Positions 27,459 to 36,603 of a stretch of 64,000 nucleotides of DNA are shown in pieces. The notes beneath the pieces were generated by a model. It had not been told where the DNA came from. It saw only the letters and a list, made by a program, of their open reading frames with translations, and ran no database searches. The stretch's first letter is position 1, and each line of letters opens with the position of its first letter. The stretch covers positions 1-64,000 of the forward strand of contig QKMZ01000001.1 of the NCBI GenBank assembly GCA_003242885.1, given 5' to 3'. The DNA is from Candidatus Melainabacteria bacterium. Its GTDB lineage: Bacteria > Cyanobacteriota > Vampirovibrionia > Obscuribacterales > Obscuribacteraceae. A program made the position numbers and the translations under genes.

Positions 27459-29291
27459 CTATTCAGTTATCTTCAAATCTTTGAGCGAGCCCATGCCCTG
27501 ATTAGCTTTGAGACCTTGCTCGGCGCCGCCCTGTGGCGTTTGGGCGATTTGCTGCGGCACTTGATGCGATGATGCCTCGACCGCTTCAGGTGTTTGCGCT
27601 GCTGTTGGTTTTGCATGCGCCACCTTGTCGGCCGCCGGTTGGCTGTGGTGGGCAGGATTGTGATGTGCGGCTTGAGCGTGATGTGCCGGGCTGTGATGAG
27701 TCGGACTGTGATGCGCAGTTGTGTGATTTCCGGCAGCGTGATGGGCGGCTGGATGTGCGCCATTAGCATGTGAGGCATCAGCAAGAGTGGAGTGGCTTTC
27801 GCCGCCAGGCATGCTGAATTTTTGGCCGGGGTGAATCATGCTCGGGTTGTCACCGATCACACTGGCATTGCGATCATATAAATGATGCCAATTTTGACCA
27901 CCACCCAGATGGTCTTTGGAGATGTTCCAGAGGTTGTCACCTGGCTTGACCGTGTAATCGGCATTAGCAGTGATTTGGCTGTGATCACCAAGATTGAGTT
28001 GATCGCCAGGATGAATGAGGTTGGGATTAGAGCCAACAACGTCCTGATTCATCTTATAGATGTCAGGCCATTTTGTGCCGTCGCCCATATGGCTCTTGGC
28101 GATGTCCCAAAGATTGTCGCCCGGTTTGACAGTATATGGAGCGGCTTCGGTAGGGCTTTGAGCCACTTGCTGACCTGCCGCCGCGTCACCTTGCTGCTGG
28201 AGAACTGACTGCTGATCACCTGCTTGCGGTTGTACGGTTGTTTCGGTGCGCGGCAATTCCATCTGCTCACCTACCGCAGGCTGTTGTTGATAAACAGGTT
28301 GTTGCGGCATCTGAGCTTGTGGAATATTTTGTCCTGCGCCTTGCATGGTGCCGAGTTGCGGTCTGAATGCGCCTCCACCGTTGTCGAACGCTATTTGCTG
28401 ACCTTGAACAAAATTATCGCCGCCGCCGATCATCTCGTGCGGATTGCTCAGTCTAGGGTCCATCGACTGGTACATTGGCTGACCGAAATCGGCATGACCA
28501 CCGACGTTCAGGTCGGCTTGCGACATGTCACCAAAGTCCGGGAATTGCGACATAGTATTGTTGCTGGTTGAAGCCAGCGTGTCGAAACCTGTGAACTGAC
28601 CGGTCATTTGCCCAGCCATATTCGTGCCCATGGAATTCAAGCCCATCGCGCCGAATTGCTGTCCGAGAGTGGCGAAAATCGGTGCATTGGATGGGAGCAT
28701 TGAGAGACTCATCGGCATGTGCTCACCGATGCGACTCAGTGACGAAGCCAATCCTGCATTGGCATGATTCAACCAATCGGTGAAATTAAATGCACCGATG
28801 AAGTCCTGCAGCGGCATGAATAGGGCGCCCAAAGCTTCAAAAAAGGAGTTGAGCAAACCTATATGACCCGGCATTCGCATGATTAGCTGGATAATCGGCG
28901 ATATGGGTTCGGCGCCTGGTGTGAGTGCCGCAAGCGCTGCATCCGCACCAGGAGCAAATGCCGCAGCTTCGGCTCCGGTAGGCACAATCTGCAGTTGAGC
29001 CATAGGAGCTGCATCAAAAGACAAGCTCTGCGCGCTATTGAAGGCGAGTTCGCCACCGGTATTAAAGTTGATGGCTTGGTTGGAAAAACTCAGAGAATCG
29101 CCGCCGAAAGTCTGAAGATCGGGCAGTCCGGCATTACCGCTGGGTGCGAAAAACTGATGCGCCGCTCGGACATCGAGCGGTTGGGAGAGACTTTGGTTGA
29201 CGTTCTGGAAAACTTCGCGTCCGGAAAATTGTCCGGCTTTCATGCCTTCGCTAAGTCCGTCTCCAAAATTTGGAATATCAGGTGCAGCCAC
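27459..29291 (-). CDS. Protein with two LysM domains and a His-rich tail
   Basis: A 610-residue protein. The first 380 residues are Gln/Met/Gly/Pro-rich without recognised domains and without a clear signal peptide. Two LysM domains follow (about 387-437 and 444-494), each starting YTVKPGDNLW and ending with an HPG segment; LysM binds peptidoglycan or chitin-like glycans. Residues about 495-570 are very rich in His and Ala (HHSPTHHSPAHHAQAAHH). The start is a GTG with a poor ribosome site, so an alternative start is possible. It is probably a cell-wall-associated protein. Confidence 0.83.
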   Translation of the reverse strand: MAAPDIPNFGDGLSEGMKAGQFSGREVFQNVNQSLSQPLDVRAAHQFFAPSGNAGLPDLQTFGGDSLSFSNQAINFNTGGELAFNSAQSLSFDAAPMAQLQIVPTGAEAAAFAPGADAALAALTPGAEPISPIIQLIMRMPGHIGLLNSFFEALGALFMPLQDFIGAFNFTDWLNHANAGLASSLSRIGEHMPMSLSMLPSNAPIFATLGQQFGAMGLNSMGTNMAGQMTGQFTGFDTLASTSNNTMSQFPDFGDMSQADLNVGGHADFGQPMYQSMDPRLSNPHEMIGGGDNFVQGQQIAFDNGGGAFRPQLGTMQGAGQNIPQAQMPQQPVYQQQPAVGEQMELPRTETTVQPQAGDQQSVLQQQGDAAAGQQVAQSPTEAAPYTVKPGDNLWDIAKSHMGDGTKWPDIYKMNQDVVGSNPNLIHPGDQLNLGDHSQITANADYTVKPGDNLWNISKDHLGGGQNWHHLYDRNASVIGDNPSMIHPGQKFSMPGGESHSTLADASHANGAHPAAHHAAGNHTTAHHSPTHHSPAHHAQAAHHNPAHHSQPAADKVAHAKPTAAQTPEAVEASSHQVPQQIAQTPQGGAEQGLKANQGMGSLKDLKITE

Positions 29292-29548
29292 TAGTAAATA
29301 TTTCTCTGACCCAGCCTAATATTTGTACTTTAGGTACCAAGGGATGTCAAGTTAACAATTTTGTGCACTGGCGGGCGTTAGCGGGCACGAACGTGGCAGT
29401 TTTTCGGTGTTTTCCTGAGCGATTTAGGGGGTAGCCCGGATTAACACCCCGAGTGGGGCGTGGCAGCGGGCGTCCCGTTTTGGATTTGAATTTTAGAGTC
29501 TTTTGAGCGAATCCCTTAATTTTGGGCGCGCGATTTGCTCGGATGAAG

Positions 29549-30652
29549 TTACGCTGTGACCGTGTCACGAACGACCGGTAAACCGCATTGATTCCATGCA
29601 GTCATTCCACCAGTAAGCACAATTACTTTTGAAAAACCAGCTTCGGACATGACTTGTGCTGCTGTTTTCGCACGACCACCCATTTTGCAGATTGAAACGA
29701 TCTCTTCGTTTTTGTGTTGGGCGATCTCATCAAGTCGATGTGCGATTTCCTTGACAGAAATATGCTTGATTCCCGGAAGGTGCCCTAACTCTGCGTAGAG
29801 CTCTGGCGTTTCTCTCACGTCGAGCAAAAATGGTTTCCAGCCAGAATCCATTTTCTTCTTCATCTCTTCTGCATCAATGTAGTGAATTTCTTGGCTAGCT
29901 GCGCAATCACTCAGCGTACCCATTGCTTCACATGCGGACACCCCTTGCGGAATGTCTACAGATTTTGGATCGCGAGTGCAGTCGAAATTGGCTTGCAGGA
30001 CAAGCTTCATCCAGTCTGCCGGTCCCAGGTGGAGTTCTTGCAAGAAGTGGACATACTCACCCTTGGTCTTGGGCTTGAAAAACGGATTACGCTGCTTTTG
30101 CTCACCAAGGGTGGATGGGCGTCTGCCCCGATAGTCGTGTCCAGGATAAATAATCAGGTTGTCCGGCATCTTTGAAAGCTTCATCAGGCTCTCGAAATGA
30201 TCCGCCGGATCTCCTCCAGGAAGGTCTGTACGTCCGGCTCCGCCATCGTCGAGAAAGAGTGTATCGCCAGTCAGGAGTTTGTCATCCAGCAATATGCAAA
30301 GCGAGTCTTCTGTATGACCGGGGGTATGAACAAACTTGAGTTTTACTCCGCCCAGTGCGAGTTCTGAGCCATCTTCTACTCGGTCTGTAACATCTTTCGG
30401 CTTTGCGCTCGTATGCATAACATAATGGCAGCCAGTTAAATCCATGAGCTTTGGACCGCCGGAAAGGTGGTCGGCGTGAGCGTGTGTGTCGATGACAGCG
30501 TTCAGCTTTAGCCCTCGATTTTTTAAGAGAGCTTCGTATCGCTCAGCTTCTTTGAGTGACGGATCGATAATCCAGGCTTGCTTTTCGGATGCAGAACCGA
30601 CCAAGTAAGTCATGCAGCCCATTTGAGTAAGCGGTTCGAAGATAAGATCCAC
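29549..30652 (-). CDS. Persulfide dioxygenase-like MBL fused to rhodanese
   Basis: About 367 residues from a GTG at 30652 with AAGGAG upstream; the longer TTG start at 30688 lacks one. The N-terminal metallo-beta-lactamase domain has THAHADHLSGG, HTPGHTED, TGDTLF and YPGHDYRGR, the iron site of ETHE1-type persulfide dioxygenases. The C-terminal rhodanese domain (about 265-360) keeps its active Cys in SICKMGGRA. Such fusions oxidise glutathione or protein persulfides and exchange sulfane sulfur. This links it in theme to the cysteine desulfurase and cysteine-synthase/rhodanese genes at 51622-56746, though it is far from them. Confidence 0.88.
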   Translation of the reverse strand: MDLIFEPLTQMGCMTYLVGSASEKQAWIIDPSLKEAERYEALLKNRGLKLNAVIDTHAHADHLSGGPKLMDLTGCHYVMHTSAKPKDVTDRVEDGSELALGGVKLKFVHTPGHTEDSLCILLDDKLLTGDTLFLDDGGAGRTDLPGGDPADHFESLMKLSKMPDNLIIYPGHDYRGRRPSTLGEQKQRNPFFKPKTKGEYVHFLQELHLGPADWMKLVLQANFDCTRDPKSVDIPQGVSACEAMGTLSDCAASQEIHYIDAEEMKKKMDSGWKPFLLDVRETPELYAELGHLPGIKHISVKEIAHRLDEIAQHKNEEIVSICKMGGRAKTAAQVMSEAGFSKVIVLTGGMTAWNQCGLPVVRDTVTA

Positions 30653-30927
30653 TGTCTTGCTCCTTATTAGTCTAAGAGCATTATTCAATAAAAAACCCCT
30701 TTAATTGTGAGTTTTAGTTGATGAATAGGCGTTCCCGCTAAAACCCCGATTAAATTTCAGGCTTTTCCCTGGGATCCGTTCAGCGCCTTTCATATTACGT
30801 CGGCGCCCGCTTCTCAGTAGTTTGTTAGCAGGTGCTCCAGCATCGGCGCGCAGTTCCCGAAGCGTCGAGCGGCGGCTGCGGTAAACGTTGGGAGCGCGAC
30901 AGCGCCCTAAGAGATAGGAACGGAATT

Positions 30928-32658
30928 ATGAAAACATTCAACTTTGCCAGCGCGAACAAAGGTGAGTTGGAGCCGTCGGTAGCCGGTGCGCTGTCGTTGG
31001 TTCCTGGTCTCGGTCAGTTCTACAATGGTGACCGCCTGAAAGGATGGCTATTCCTGGAAGTTGGCGCTATCAACTTCATTATTCTTCTAGGGATTTTGTG
31101 CGCCGATTCCATCAGCAATGGGATTGTGCAATTTGCCAGCTCGCATCATTTCAGTGCCAATGTTTCTCTCGTAAAACAGCTTGGAAGTTTCAAACTGGGG
31201 CATCCTGGTGCAACGCTTCTTTTCGCTCTCTGTCTGGCTTTCATTGCATATTCTGTCCGCGATGCATATGACAGAGCGTTGAACATCAAAAATCGAGAGA
31301 TTTATCAAGGACATTTTCTGGAGCTTTCTGAAGCGACGAGCGGCTCTTATCTAGCGCACTTTGCGCTAATGGGCGCTTTGCTGCTTCTCTCGGTTTTTCT
31401 TTTGATTCCTGCGCCGACGCGTCAACAGGTGACAGAAATAGAGTTCGTTTCACAATCGCAGAAAGAGCGCATCAAGCCACCTCAGACCAATAGAGTGGAT
31501 GTGCACAACAGTCGAGCTGAAGGTTTGCACAAGCCGAAAGAGCCAGTTCGTACCAGTCAGGCTCAACGGGCACCATCAAAACCGGCGGCTTCGCAGTCTC
31601 AGCAGCAGCAGACTCAAGCAAAGCCACAACCCAAGCCAGAAATTAAAACTCAGTCACAGGATGCTCCGAAGCCTCAGCCGGTGAAATCACATGAAGCGCC
31701 GAAGCCTCCTGCACCAACCACAGCGCCACTGCCTACGGTGCGTCCACCTGCTCCCGTAGTGGCACAGCCGGCGCCAACACTTCCGATGCCGGCACGCCCA
31801 ATGCCCATTGCGCCTGCACCACTGACGCCAGCTCCGATGCCTGCGAAGTCTATGGCTAGTCCGAATTTTGTACGTCCGTTTGCAGTGCCTGCTCCTATCA
31901 ATGCTGCTGTTGGTGCTAGTGCTCCTGCACCGCTCATGGCGCTCAACAAAACTGGTATAGCTAGCGCGCAGTTACCTTCCATCGCAACAATTCCGATTCG
32001 CTTTGGCACCGCCGCTAATCCTGGCAGTCAGGGCTGGATGAGGGGCAAAAATTCTAACGCAATCAAGGGCGGCGGTGGACCATCTGCGCCTGCGGTGGAC
32101 ACCAGCAGCTTTGTAGGCAATGGCAATGGCCAAAGCAAGCCGACTCTTGCCGATACTTCGTCGAGCAGAATCGGAAATGGAAAGAGTCACTCAGTTGGAG
32201 ATGCGCCTAAGCCGATTGCAGCAAGAACCGGACCTGCTCCGGGTGACAGGTTGGTGGTTGTTCCAACGATCACCAGCCCGATTGGCGAGCCTCGAAGAGG
32301 TAATCCTGATCCCAGTGCCTCCGGAAAAGGAGACCCGAGAGTTGCTACACGCGAGAATCCGAATCCGGATTTCACAGAATATATGTCTACGCTGCAGCGC
32401 CGTATCCGAAGTGCCTGGACGCCTCCGCGGCAACCGAGATCAAAGAGCACTGTCGCTGTATTCACGATTGGAACGAATGGAGAATTACTGGGATTGAAAT
32501 TGCAGCGTTCTTCGGGCGACAGCAAAATGGATGAGGCCGCAATGCAGTCAATTCGAAATTCGGCGCCATTCAAGCATCTTCCGCAATATTCGCCGGATTC
32601 GATTGATGTTCAATTCACGTTCGACTACAACGTGTTTAACAGTGGAAGTGCTTTCTAA
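30928..32658 (+). CDS. TonB-like energy transducer with N-terminal membrane domain
   Basis: About 577 residues; the ATG at 30928 has AGGAACGGA upstream, so the GTG at 30832 is not used. The N-terminal part has three or four membrane helices, beginning ALSLVPGLGQFYNGDRLKGW, which resembles TM2/DUF5683-type domains. A long Pro/Ala/Gln-rich spacer (about 170-430) would span the periplasm. The C-terminal domain (about 490-577) has the TonB fold pattern: YMSTLQRRIRSAWTPP, VAVFTIGTNGELLGLKLQRS and MDEAAMQSIRNSAPF. It probably transmits force to an outer-membrane partner. No ExbB/ExbD genes are adjacent. Confidence 0.85.
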   Translation: MKTFNFASANKGELEPSVAGALSLVPGLGQFYNGDRLKGWLFLEVGAINFIILLGILCADSISNGIVQFASSHHFSANVSLVKQLGSFKLGHPGATLLFALCLAFIAYSVRDAYDRALNIKNREIYQGHFLELSEATSGSYLAHFALMGALLLLSVFLLIPAPTRQQVTEIEFVSQSQKERIKPPQTNRVDVHNSRAEGLHKPKEPVRTSQAQRAPSKPAASQSQQQQTQAKPQPKPEIKTQSQDAPKPQPVKSHEAPKPPAPTTAPLPTVRPPAPVVAQPAPTLPMPARPMPIAPAPLTPAPMPAKSMASPNFVRPFAVPAPINAAVGASAPAPLMALNKTGIASAQLPSIATIPIRFGTAANPGSQGWMRGKNSNAIKGGGGPSAPAVDTSSFVGNGNGQSKPTLADTSSSRIGNGKSHSVGDAPKPIAARTGPAPGDRLVVVPTITSPIGEPRRGNPDPSASGKGDPRVATRENPNPDFTEYMSTLQRRIRSAWTPPRQPRSKSTVAVFTIGTNGELLGLKLQRSSGDSKMDEAAMQSIRNSAPFKHLPQYSPDSIDVQFTFDYNVFNSGSAF

Positions 32659-32684
32659 GCGCACCATGAGCAGTGCATGATTAT

Positions 32685-32718
32685 GATGGTGGCAGATTTC
32701 TGTCGCCATCGCCATTTT
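32685..32718 (+). terminator. Terminator of the TonB-like gene
   Basis: GATGGTGGCAG pairs with CTGTCGCCATC (two G-U or mismatch positions) across an ATTT loop, followed by GCCATTTTT. It lies about 25 bases after the stop. Confidence 0.65.
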
Positions 32719-33190
32719 TAAACGGCGCTGGACATCATCTTCTTGCTCGAATAGCAATGTTTGAAAGCTTGCACGCGGTGATTTCTGTTTCATTTGCTTG
32801 GTATCACGCAGCATTCCAAGAGGCGTTTTGCTGAGAATATGCACTTTCGTATATGCGTTGACACATAAAATCAGCAGAAAAATCTTCTCCGAAATCTAGC
32901 GACTGGAAAGCCTCGCTAGTTGCTGTGTTGTGGGTTCTTGACTTGACGTAATTTAGTTCTAGTTAACGAAACATTCTCCAGCGGGCCGGTGTCGATGGTT
33001 GTGTTAGCGCTGGAGTCGATATGCGATGTATGTATTCGAAGGATGGTAATGACAAATCGAGATTGTGTCTCCTACTGAATTAGTGCATAATCTTGCCATC
33101 GCCGTAATCGAATTTTTACTTTCATAAGTCATTAAGGCTTCTGCCAGGCTACTAACAACAGCGCGGCCCTGCTGAGGAATTTCGAAATTG
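32719..33190. other. Intergenic stretch, no gene seen
   Basis: About 470 bases without a convincing frame. A TTGACG word near 32943 could be a promoter -35 element, but no matching -10 was fixed with confidence. The region presumably holds the promoter of the small gene at 33191. Confidence 0.35.
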
Positions 33191-33580
33191 ATGACATTAA
33201 AGACTAGAGCCAGACCAAGCATGGAACTCGGCGTCCGGTACTACGATAACTCTCCGACTTCAGGCACCATAGCTGGTGGCGATAAGAGCATGCTCAGCGA
33301 GCACGGTATTCGTGAGCGCCATCGTACTTATAAAGACAACATGATGTATTCGCATCCTGAATACACAGGTGTGCGCTTTATGCGTAAAGCTCCACTGATG
33401 CTTGAAGCGAAGGTTTCTGGTCGCACGACAATAACTAAGCTGCGCAAGAAACAAACACGCTTTCATTTCTGGAAGAATTTCTTCTCTATCTTCAATTTGT
33501 TGAATGGATTCAATGCGATGGTTTTGCGCATCAATCCTTTTGCTACTTATCACGCTGCTGTGCGCTGGAGTCCGCGCTAG
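33191..33580 (+). CDS. Hypothetical basic protein
   Basis: About 129 residues from an ATG at 33191 with a distant AGGA upstream. There is no signal peptide. The protein is basic, with RHRTYKDNMM and TKLRKKQTRF segments and one short hydrophobic patch (FFSIFNLLNGFNAMVL). I recognise no family. It precedes an exported cysteine-peptidase-like gene by about 100 bases. Confidence 0.5.
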   Translation: MTLKTRARPSMELGVRYYDNSPTSGTIAGGDKSMLSEHGIRERHRTYKDNMMYSHPEYTGVRFMRKAPLMLEAKVSGRTTITKLRKKQTRFHFWKNFFSIFNLLNGFNAMVLRINPFATYHAAVRWSPR

Positions 33581-33680
33581 TTCAGCTGTTACTCGATAAC
33601 TTCTCCTTTTCGAATCTCACGTATTTGACTAGTCTTTCAGATCTGACTAGTTTTCTTTTGAAACACCTACGGTTTCGAGA

Positions 33681-34334
33681 ATGCGCGTTCAAAATTACTT
33701 GGTTTGTTTTGTGGCTGCTGCATGTGCCTCGGGTGGTGCATCTTTGTTGTACTGCGCAGTTGGAAAGCCGAATGTTGAGCATGGTTCAAGCGGCAGTGCA
33801 GCAACGCGGGCGAGTAAAGTCGCAACTGGCGATGCGACTAGAACCTCGGATGATAACGCAGCTGTCAGTGTAGGAAACAAGAAAATTCTGTCGGCAGCAA
33901 ATGCCGCAGTCGGGAAAAAGATGTGGTTAGGGTTTGGACTTCCAAACGGAAAACTTGGATGTGCTGCAGCTCTCAGTAATATTTTGAAGAATGCTGGATA
34001 TCCTGTTGCGAAGTCTGCTGCAGTAGTTGTGGTTCGCCGTCAATTATTGAAGAGTAATTTGAAAGTGAGCGAAGTCGCGCTAAAGCACTCGAAAGAACTG
34101 GGTGTTGATGCGCGGATATTTGACGGTGTTTCAAAGCCGGGTGATTTGATATTTGGATACATGTCGCTGCCGGACAAGCCGAACATGGGTCCCGATGCCC
34201 ATTGTGGCGTGGTTGGCGAGAATGGATACGTGTTTGTCAACGACTGGAATGATGGAATTTGGAAACGCGCGAAGCCTGACCAATTTTTTGGTTTTTATCC
34301 ACACATCTATGTGATTCGGATTGCAGACAAGTAA
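33681..34334 (+). CDS. Exported NlpC/P60-like cysteine peptidase fold protein
   Basis: A 217-residue protein with an N-terminal hydrophobic export signal (about 5-27). The C-terminal 120 residues have the arrangement of NlpC/P60/CHAP amidases: a Cys at the start of a helix (KLGCAAALSN, Cys94), the KPGDLIFGY strand, then a His in DAHCGVVGE (His174) and a polar residue in VNDWND. Such enzymes cleave peptidoglycan peptides. The assignment is by motif order and the family may be a divergent one. Confidence 0.7.
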   Translation: MRVQNYLVCFVAAACASGGASLLYCAVGKPNVEHGSSGSAATRASKVATGDATRTSDDNAAVSVGNKKILSAANAAVGKKMWLGFGLPNGKLGCAAALSNILKNAGYPVAKSAAVVVVRRQLLKSNLKVSEVALKHSKELGVDARIFDGVSKPGDLIFGYMSLPDKPNMGPDAHCGVVGENGYVFVNDWNDGIWKRAKPDQFFGFYPHIYVIRIADK

Positions 34335-34337
34335 GAA

Positions 34338-34363
34338 AGGACCCCAAATTACTTCGGAGTCCT
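34338..34363. terminator. Bidirectional hairpin between convergent genes
   Basis: AGGAC / GTCCT with inner CC/GG pairs and one mismatch; CTCTCTTT follows on the plus strand and TTTCTT on the minus strand. It separates the peptidase-like gene from the leftward gene at 34394. Confidence 0.5.
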
Positions 34364-34393
34364 CTCTCTTTCGTCTCAAGCAAGTTGATAGGC

Positions 34394-34732
34394 TTATAGG
34401 AGCCTGATGTTGACGTCTCTGATGTCCAATCTAACTTGTTGTAATTCCCAAGCTTTGGCATCGATTTTGCGGCAAACTTCATTCATTTGCGCCGGAGCAT
34501 CAGAGTCGTTTCTACGTCTGATGTCTTCCTTTTTTCTCAAGAGATCGTCAGTGTCTCTCATCAAGTAAAACTCACGTGTTTGCAGAGCTGCTCTGCGTTT
34601 TTGCAGTTGGTCGATAACTCCCGGATCAGACATCATCGCTTGAGCGGGTTGGCAATTGAGCGCAACCATGGGGAGTGTGAGGAATGCAACCAGTGCAAGA
34701 AGAATCTGTTTCTTTGTGTTTTTGTTTTTCAT
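34394..34732 (-). CDS. Small exported coiled-coil protein
   Basis: About 112 residues; the start at 34732 (MKNKNTKK) has AAAGGAGG upstream, so the long frame beyond it is not used. A signal peptide ends near QPAQAMM. The mature part is a charged helix (LQKRRAALQTREFYLMRDTD, then KIDAKAWELQQVRLD), likely a periplasmic coiled coil. No family recognised. It is divergent from the MocR-type regulator gene. Confidence 0.72.
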   Translation of the reverse strand: MKNKNTKKQILLALVAFLTLPMVALNCQPAQAMMSDPGVIDQLQKRRAALQTREFYLMRDTDDLLRKKEDIRRRNDSDAPAQMNEVCRKIDAKAWELQQVRLDIRDVNIRLL

Positions 34733-34964
34733 AACTACCTGCCTCCTTTCAGGATGACCACAGAATACCGGCTGGAATGGACTTGTAGAAGAGCCACTTT
34801 TATGATTTGATACTAGTCCACTTGGAATGGTTCTAAGTTGCTGATCGAGCGTCCAATAAAATTGGAACGCAACAACGGTGGGTAATGAGGGATTTGGTCC
34901 ATATCCATGCAAGCTGCCTGAAAGTGATCAATTACTCAGAATTGAAGTTGAAAAGAGGCCGTTT

Positions 34965-36551
34965 TTGGACTTTCTTATACATGTAGACCAATCGTCCGGG
35001 GTTGCACTGCATCGTCAGATTTATGACTCGATAAGGGGTGCGATTCTGTCCGGTCGTCTGCGTTCAGGCGAGAAACTTCCGTCGACGCGAGCACTGTCAA
35101 AGACTCTCGGAATCGCTAGAGCGACCGTCACGATGAGTTTTGACAGCCTTTTGAGCGAAGGCTACATAGAAGCCAGCGTTGGGGCTGGAACATTTGTGTC
35201 GCGCGCACTGCCAGAAGAACTGATGCGCCCGGCGGCACCCGCCGTGGATCCGGCAACATTGGAAGCGTCTACGCCTAAAGTAAAGGCGCGAGTGCGGGGG
35301 AGGAAGCGGAAAGACGGAAGTGACCCGGGTTCTGCTTCTGAAACACAAAGCGCGACAGACGTAGACAAGCTGCAGGGCTATCGATTGTCCTGGTATGCGA
35401 CAGCACTGCGTTCTCGGCAATGGTTGAACTTTTCTGCGGAAGAACCAGACATTCAGCTTTCCTTCGGAAGACCAGCAATGACGGAGTTTCCGATGCGCGT
35501 GTGGAACCAGTTGCTGTTGCACCATGCCCGCAAGCGCAATCTAGGATTGCTCGACTCGCCAGCTAATGCTGCTGGTTTTATGCCTTTGCGAGAACAGCTC
35601 GCTGCTTATCTATCTCGCGTGCGAGCAGTCGCGTGCGCTCCAGAACAAGTGATCATCGTCAATGGATCGCAGCAAGGCATCGACCTTGTCGCGCGTGTTT
35701 TGATTGATCGAGGCGACGATGTTTGCATCGAAGATCCGGGATATATTGGAGCTCAAAAGTCGTTCGAGGCAATGGGTGCGAACGTATTGCCGATACCTGT
35801 CGATAAGCAAGGTATCTCAGTCGATGCGCTGAAAGAGCACGAAAAAACGAAGCCTGGCTTCAGTCCGCAGCTGGTTTATGTCACGCCGTCGCACCAGTCA
35901 CCGACTGGTGTTGTGTTGTCCGTTCCGCGTCGCCTTGAGTTGATTTCTTGGGCTCGCCGTGTCGGCGCATACATTGTTGAGGACGATTACGATAGTGAGT
36001 ATCGCTACAAGGGACGACCGATTCCAGCACTTGCGGGGCTCGATCACGCTGGTACCGTTATCTATATAGGAACATTGTCCAAAGTTCTATTTCCATCTTT
36101 GCGGCTTGGATATCTGGTTGTTCCTCTTGATCTCGCAGAGGTTTTCACCCGCGCAAAATGGCTCGCCGACAGACATTCGCCTTTGTTGGAACAGCAGGTA
36201 TTGGCTGATTTTATCCGTCTAGGTCATCTGGAAAGGCATATTCGCAAGATGCGAAACCTTTATGAGGAAAAGCGCAAACTCGTTATCGAAGCGCTTAAGA
36301 CTCACTTCAAAGGATCTGCAATCGTGCTTGGAGATGCTGCAGGCATCAACGTTGTAGTTCGCATCCCTTCTGCGTTAAATGATGATGAAATCGTTTTGCG
36401 CGCAAAAGCCGCTGGCATTGGCATTTCAAGTACAGCGCACTGCTATCTACGAGAGCCACCGCGCGGCGAGTTTCAAATCAACTACGCTCACTTGAAGGAA
36501 GAGTCGATTGAACCATGCATTCAAATTCTGTCTGAGATCGCTGGTCAATGA
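34965..36551 (+). CDS. MocR-type (GntR + aminotransferase) regulator
   Basis: A transcription factor of the MocR/PdxR subfamily. The N-terminal GntR winged helix has LHRQIYDSIRGAILSGRL and LPSTRALSKTLGIARATV. A linker leads to a fold-type I aminotransferase-like domain with NGSQQGIDLVARV, an IEDPGY segment, VTPSHQSPTG, and the PLP Lys in GTLSKVLFPSLRLGY. The frame is open to a GTG at 34878, but a TTG at 34965 has AGAGG at good spacing and starts just before the winged helix, so I prefer it. It lies 52 bases upstream of the alkylation-repair genes. Confidence 0.9.
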   Translation: MDFLIHVDQSSGVALHRQIYDSIRGAILSGRLRSGEKLPSTRALSKTLGIARATVTMSFDSLLSEGYIEASVGAGTFVSRALPEELMRPAAPAVDPATLEASTPKVKARVRGRKRKDGSDPGSASETQSATDVDKLQGYRLSWYATALRSRQWLNFSAEEPDIQLSFGRPAMTEFPMRVWNQLLLHHARKRNLGLLDSPANAAGFMPLREQLAAYLSRVRAVACAPEQVIIVNGSQQGIDLVARVLIDRGDDVCIEDPGYIGAQKSFEAMGANVLPIPVDKQGISVDALKEHEKTKPGFSPQLVYVTPSHQSPTGVVLSVPRRLELISWARRVGAYIVEDDYDSEYRYKGRPIPALAGLDHAGTVIYIGTLSKVLFPSLRLGYLVVPLDLAEVFTRAKWLADRHSPLLEQQVLADFIRLGHLERHIRKMRNLYEEKRKLVIEALKTHFKGSAIVLGDAAGINVVVRIPSALNDDEIVLRAKAAGIGISSTAHCYLREPPRGEFQINYAHLKEESIEPCIQILSEIAGQ

Positions 36552-36603
36552 CCATGTCCGAAAATGGCGAGTCATTGAATTTTGGATCCGTTAAGATTCA
36601 GGC

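Noticed and set aside
29440..29465. CCCC-GAGT-GGGG hairpin as a terminator of the MBL/rhodanese gene
   Set aside because: The stem is only four strong pairs and there is no T run on the relevant strand.
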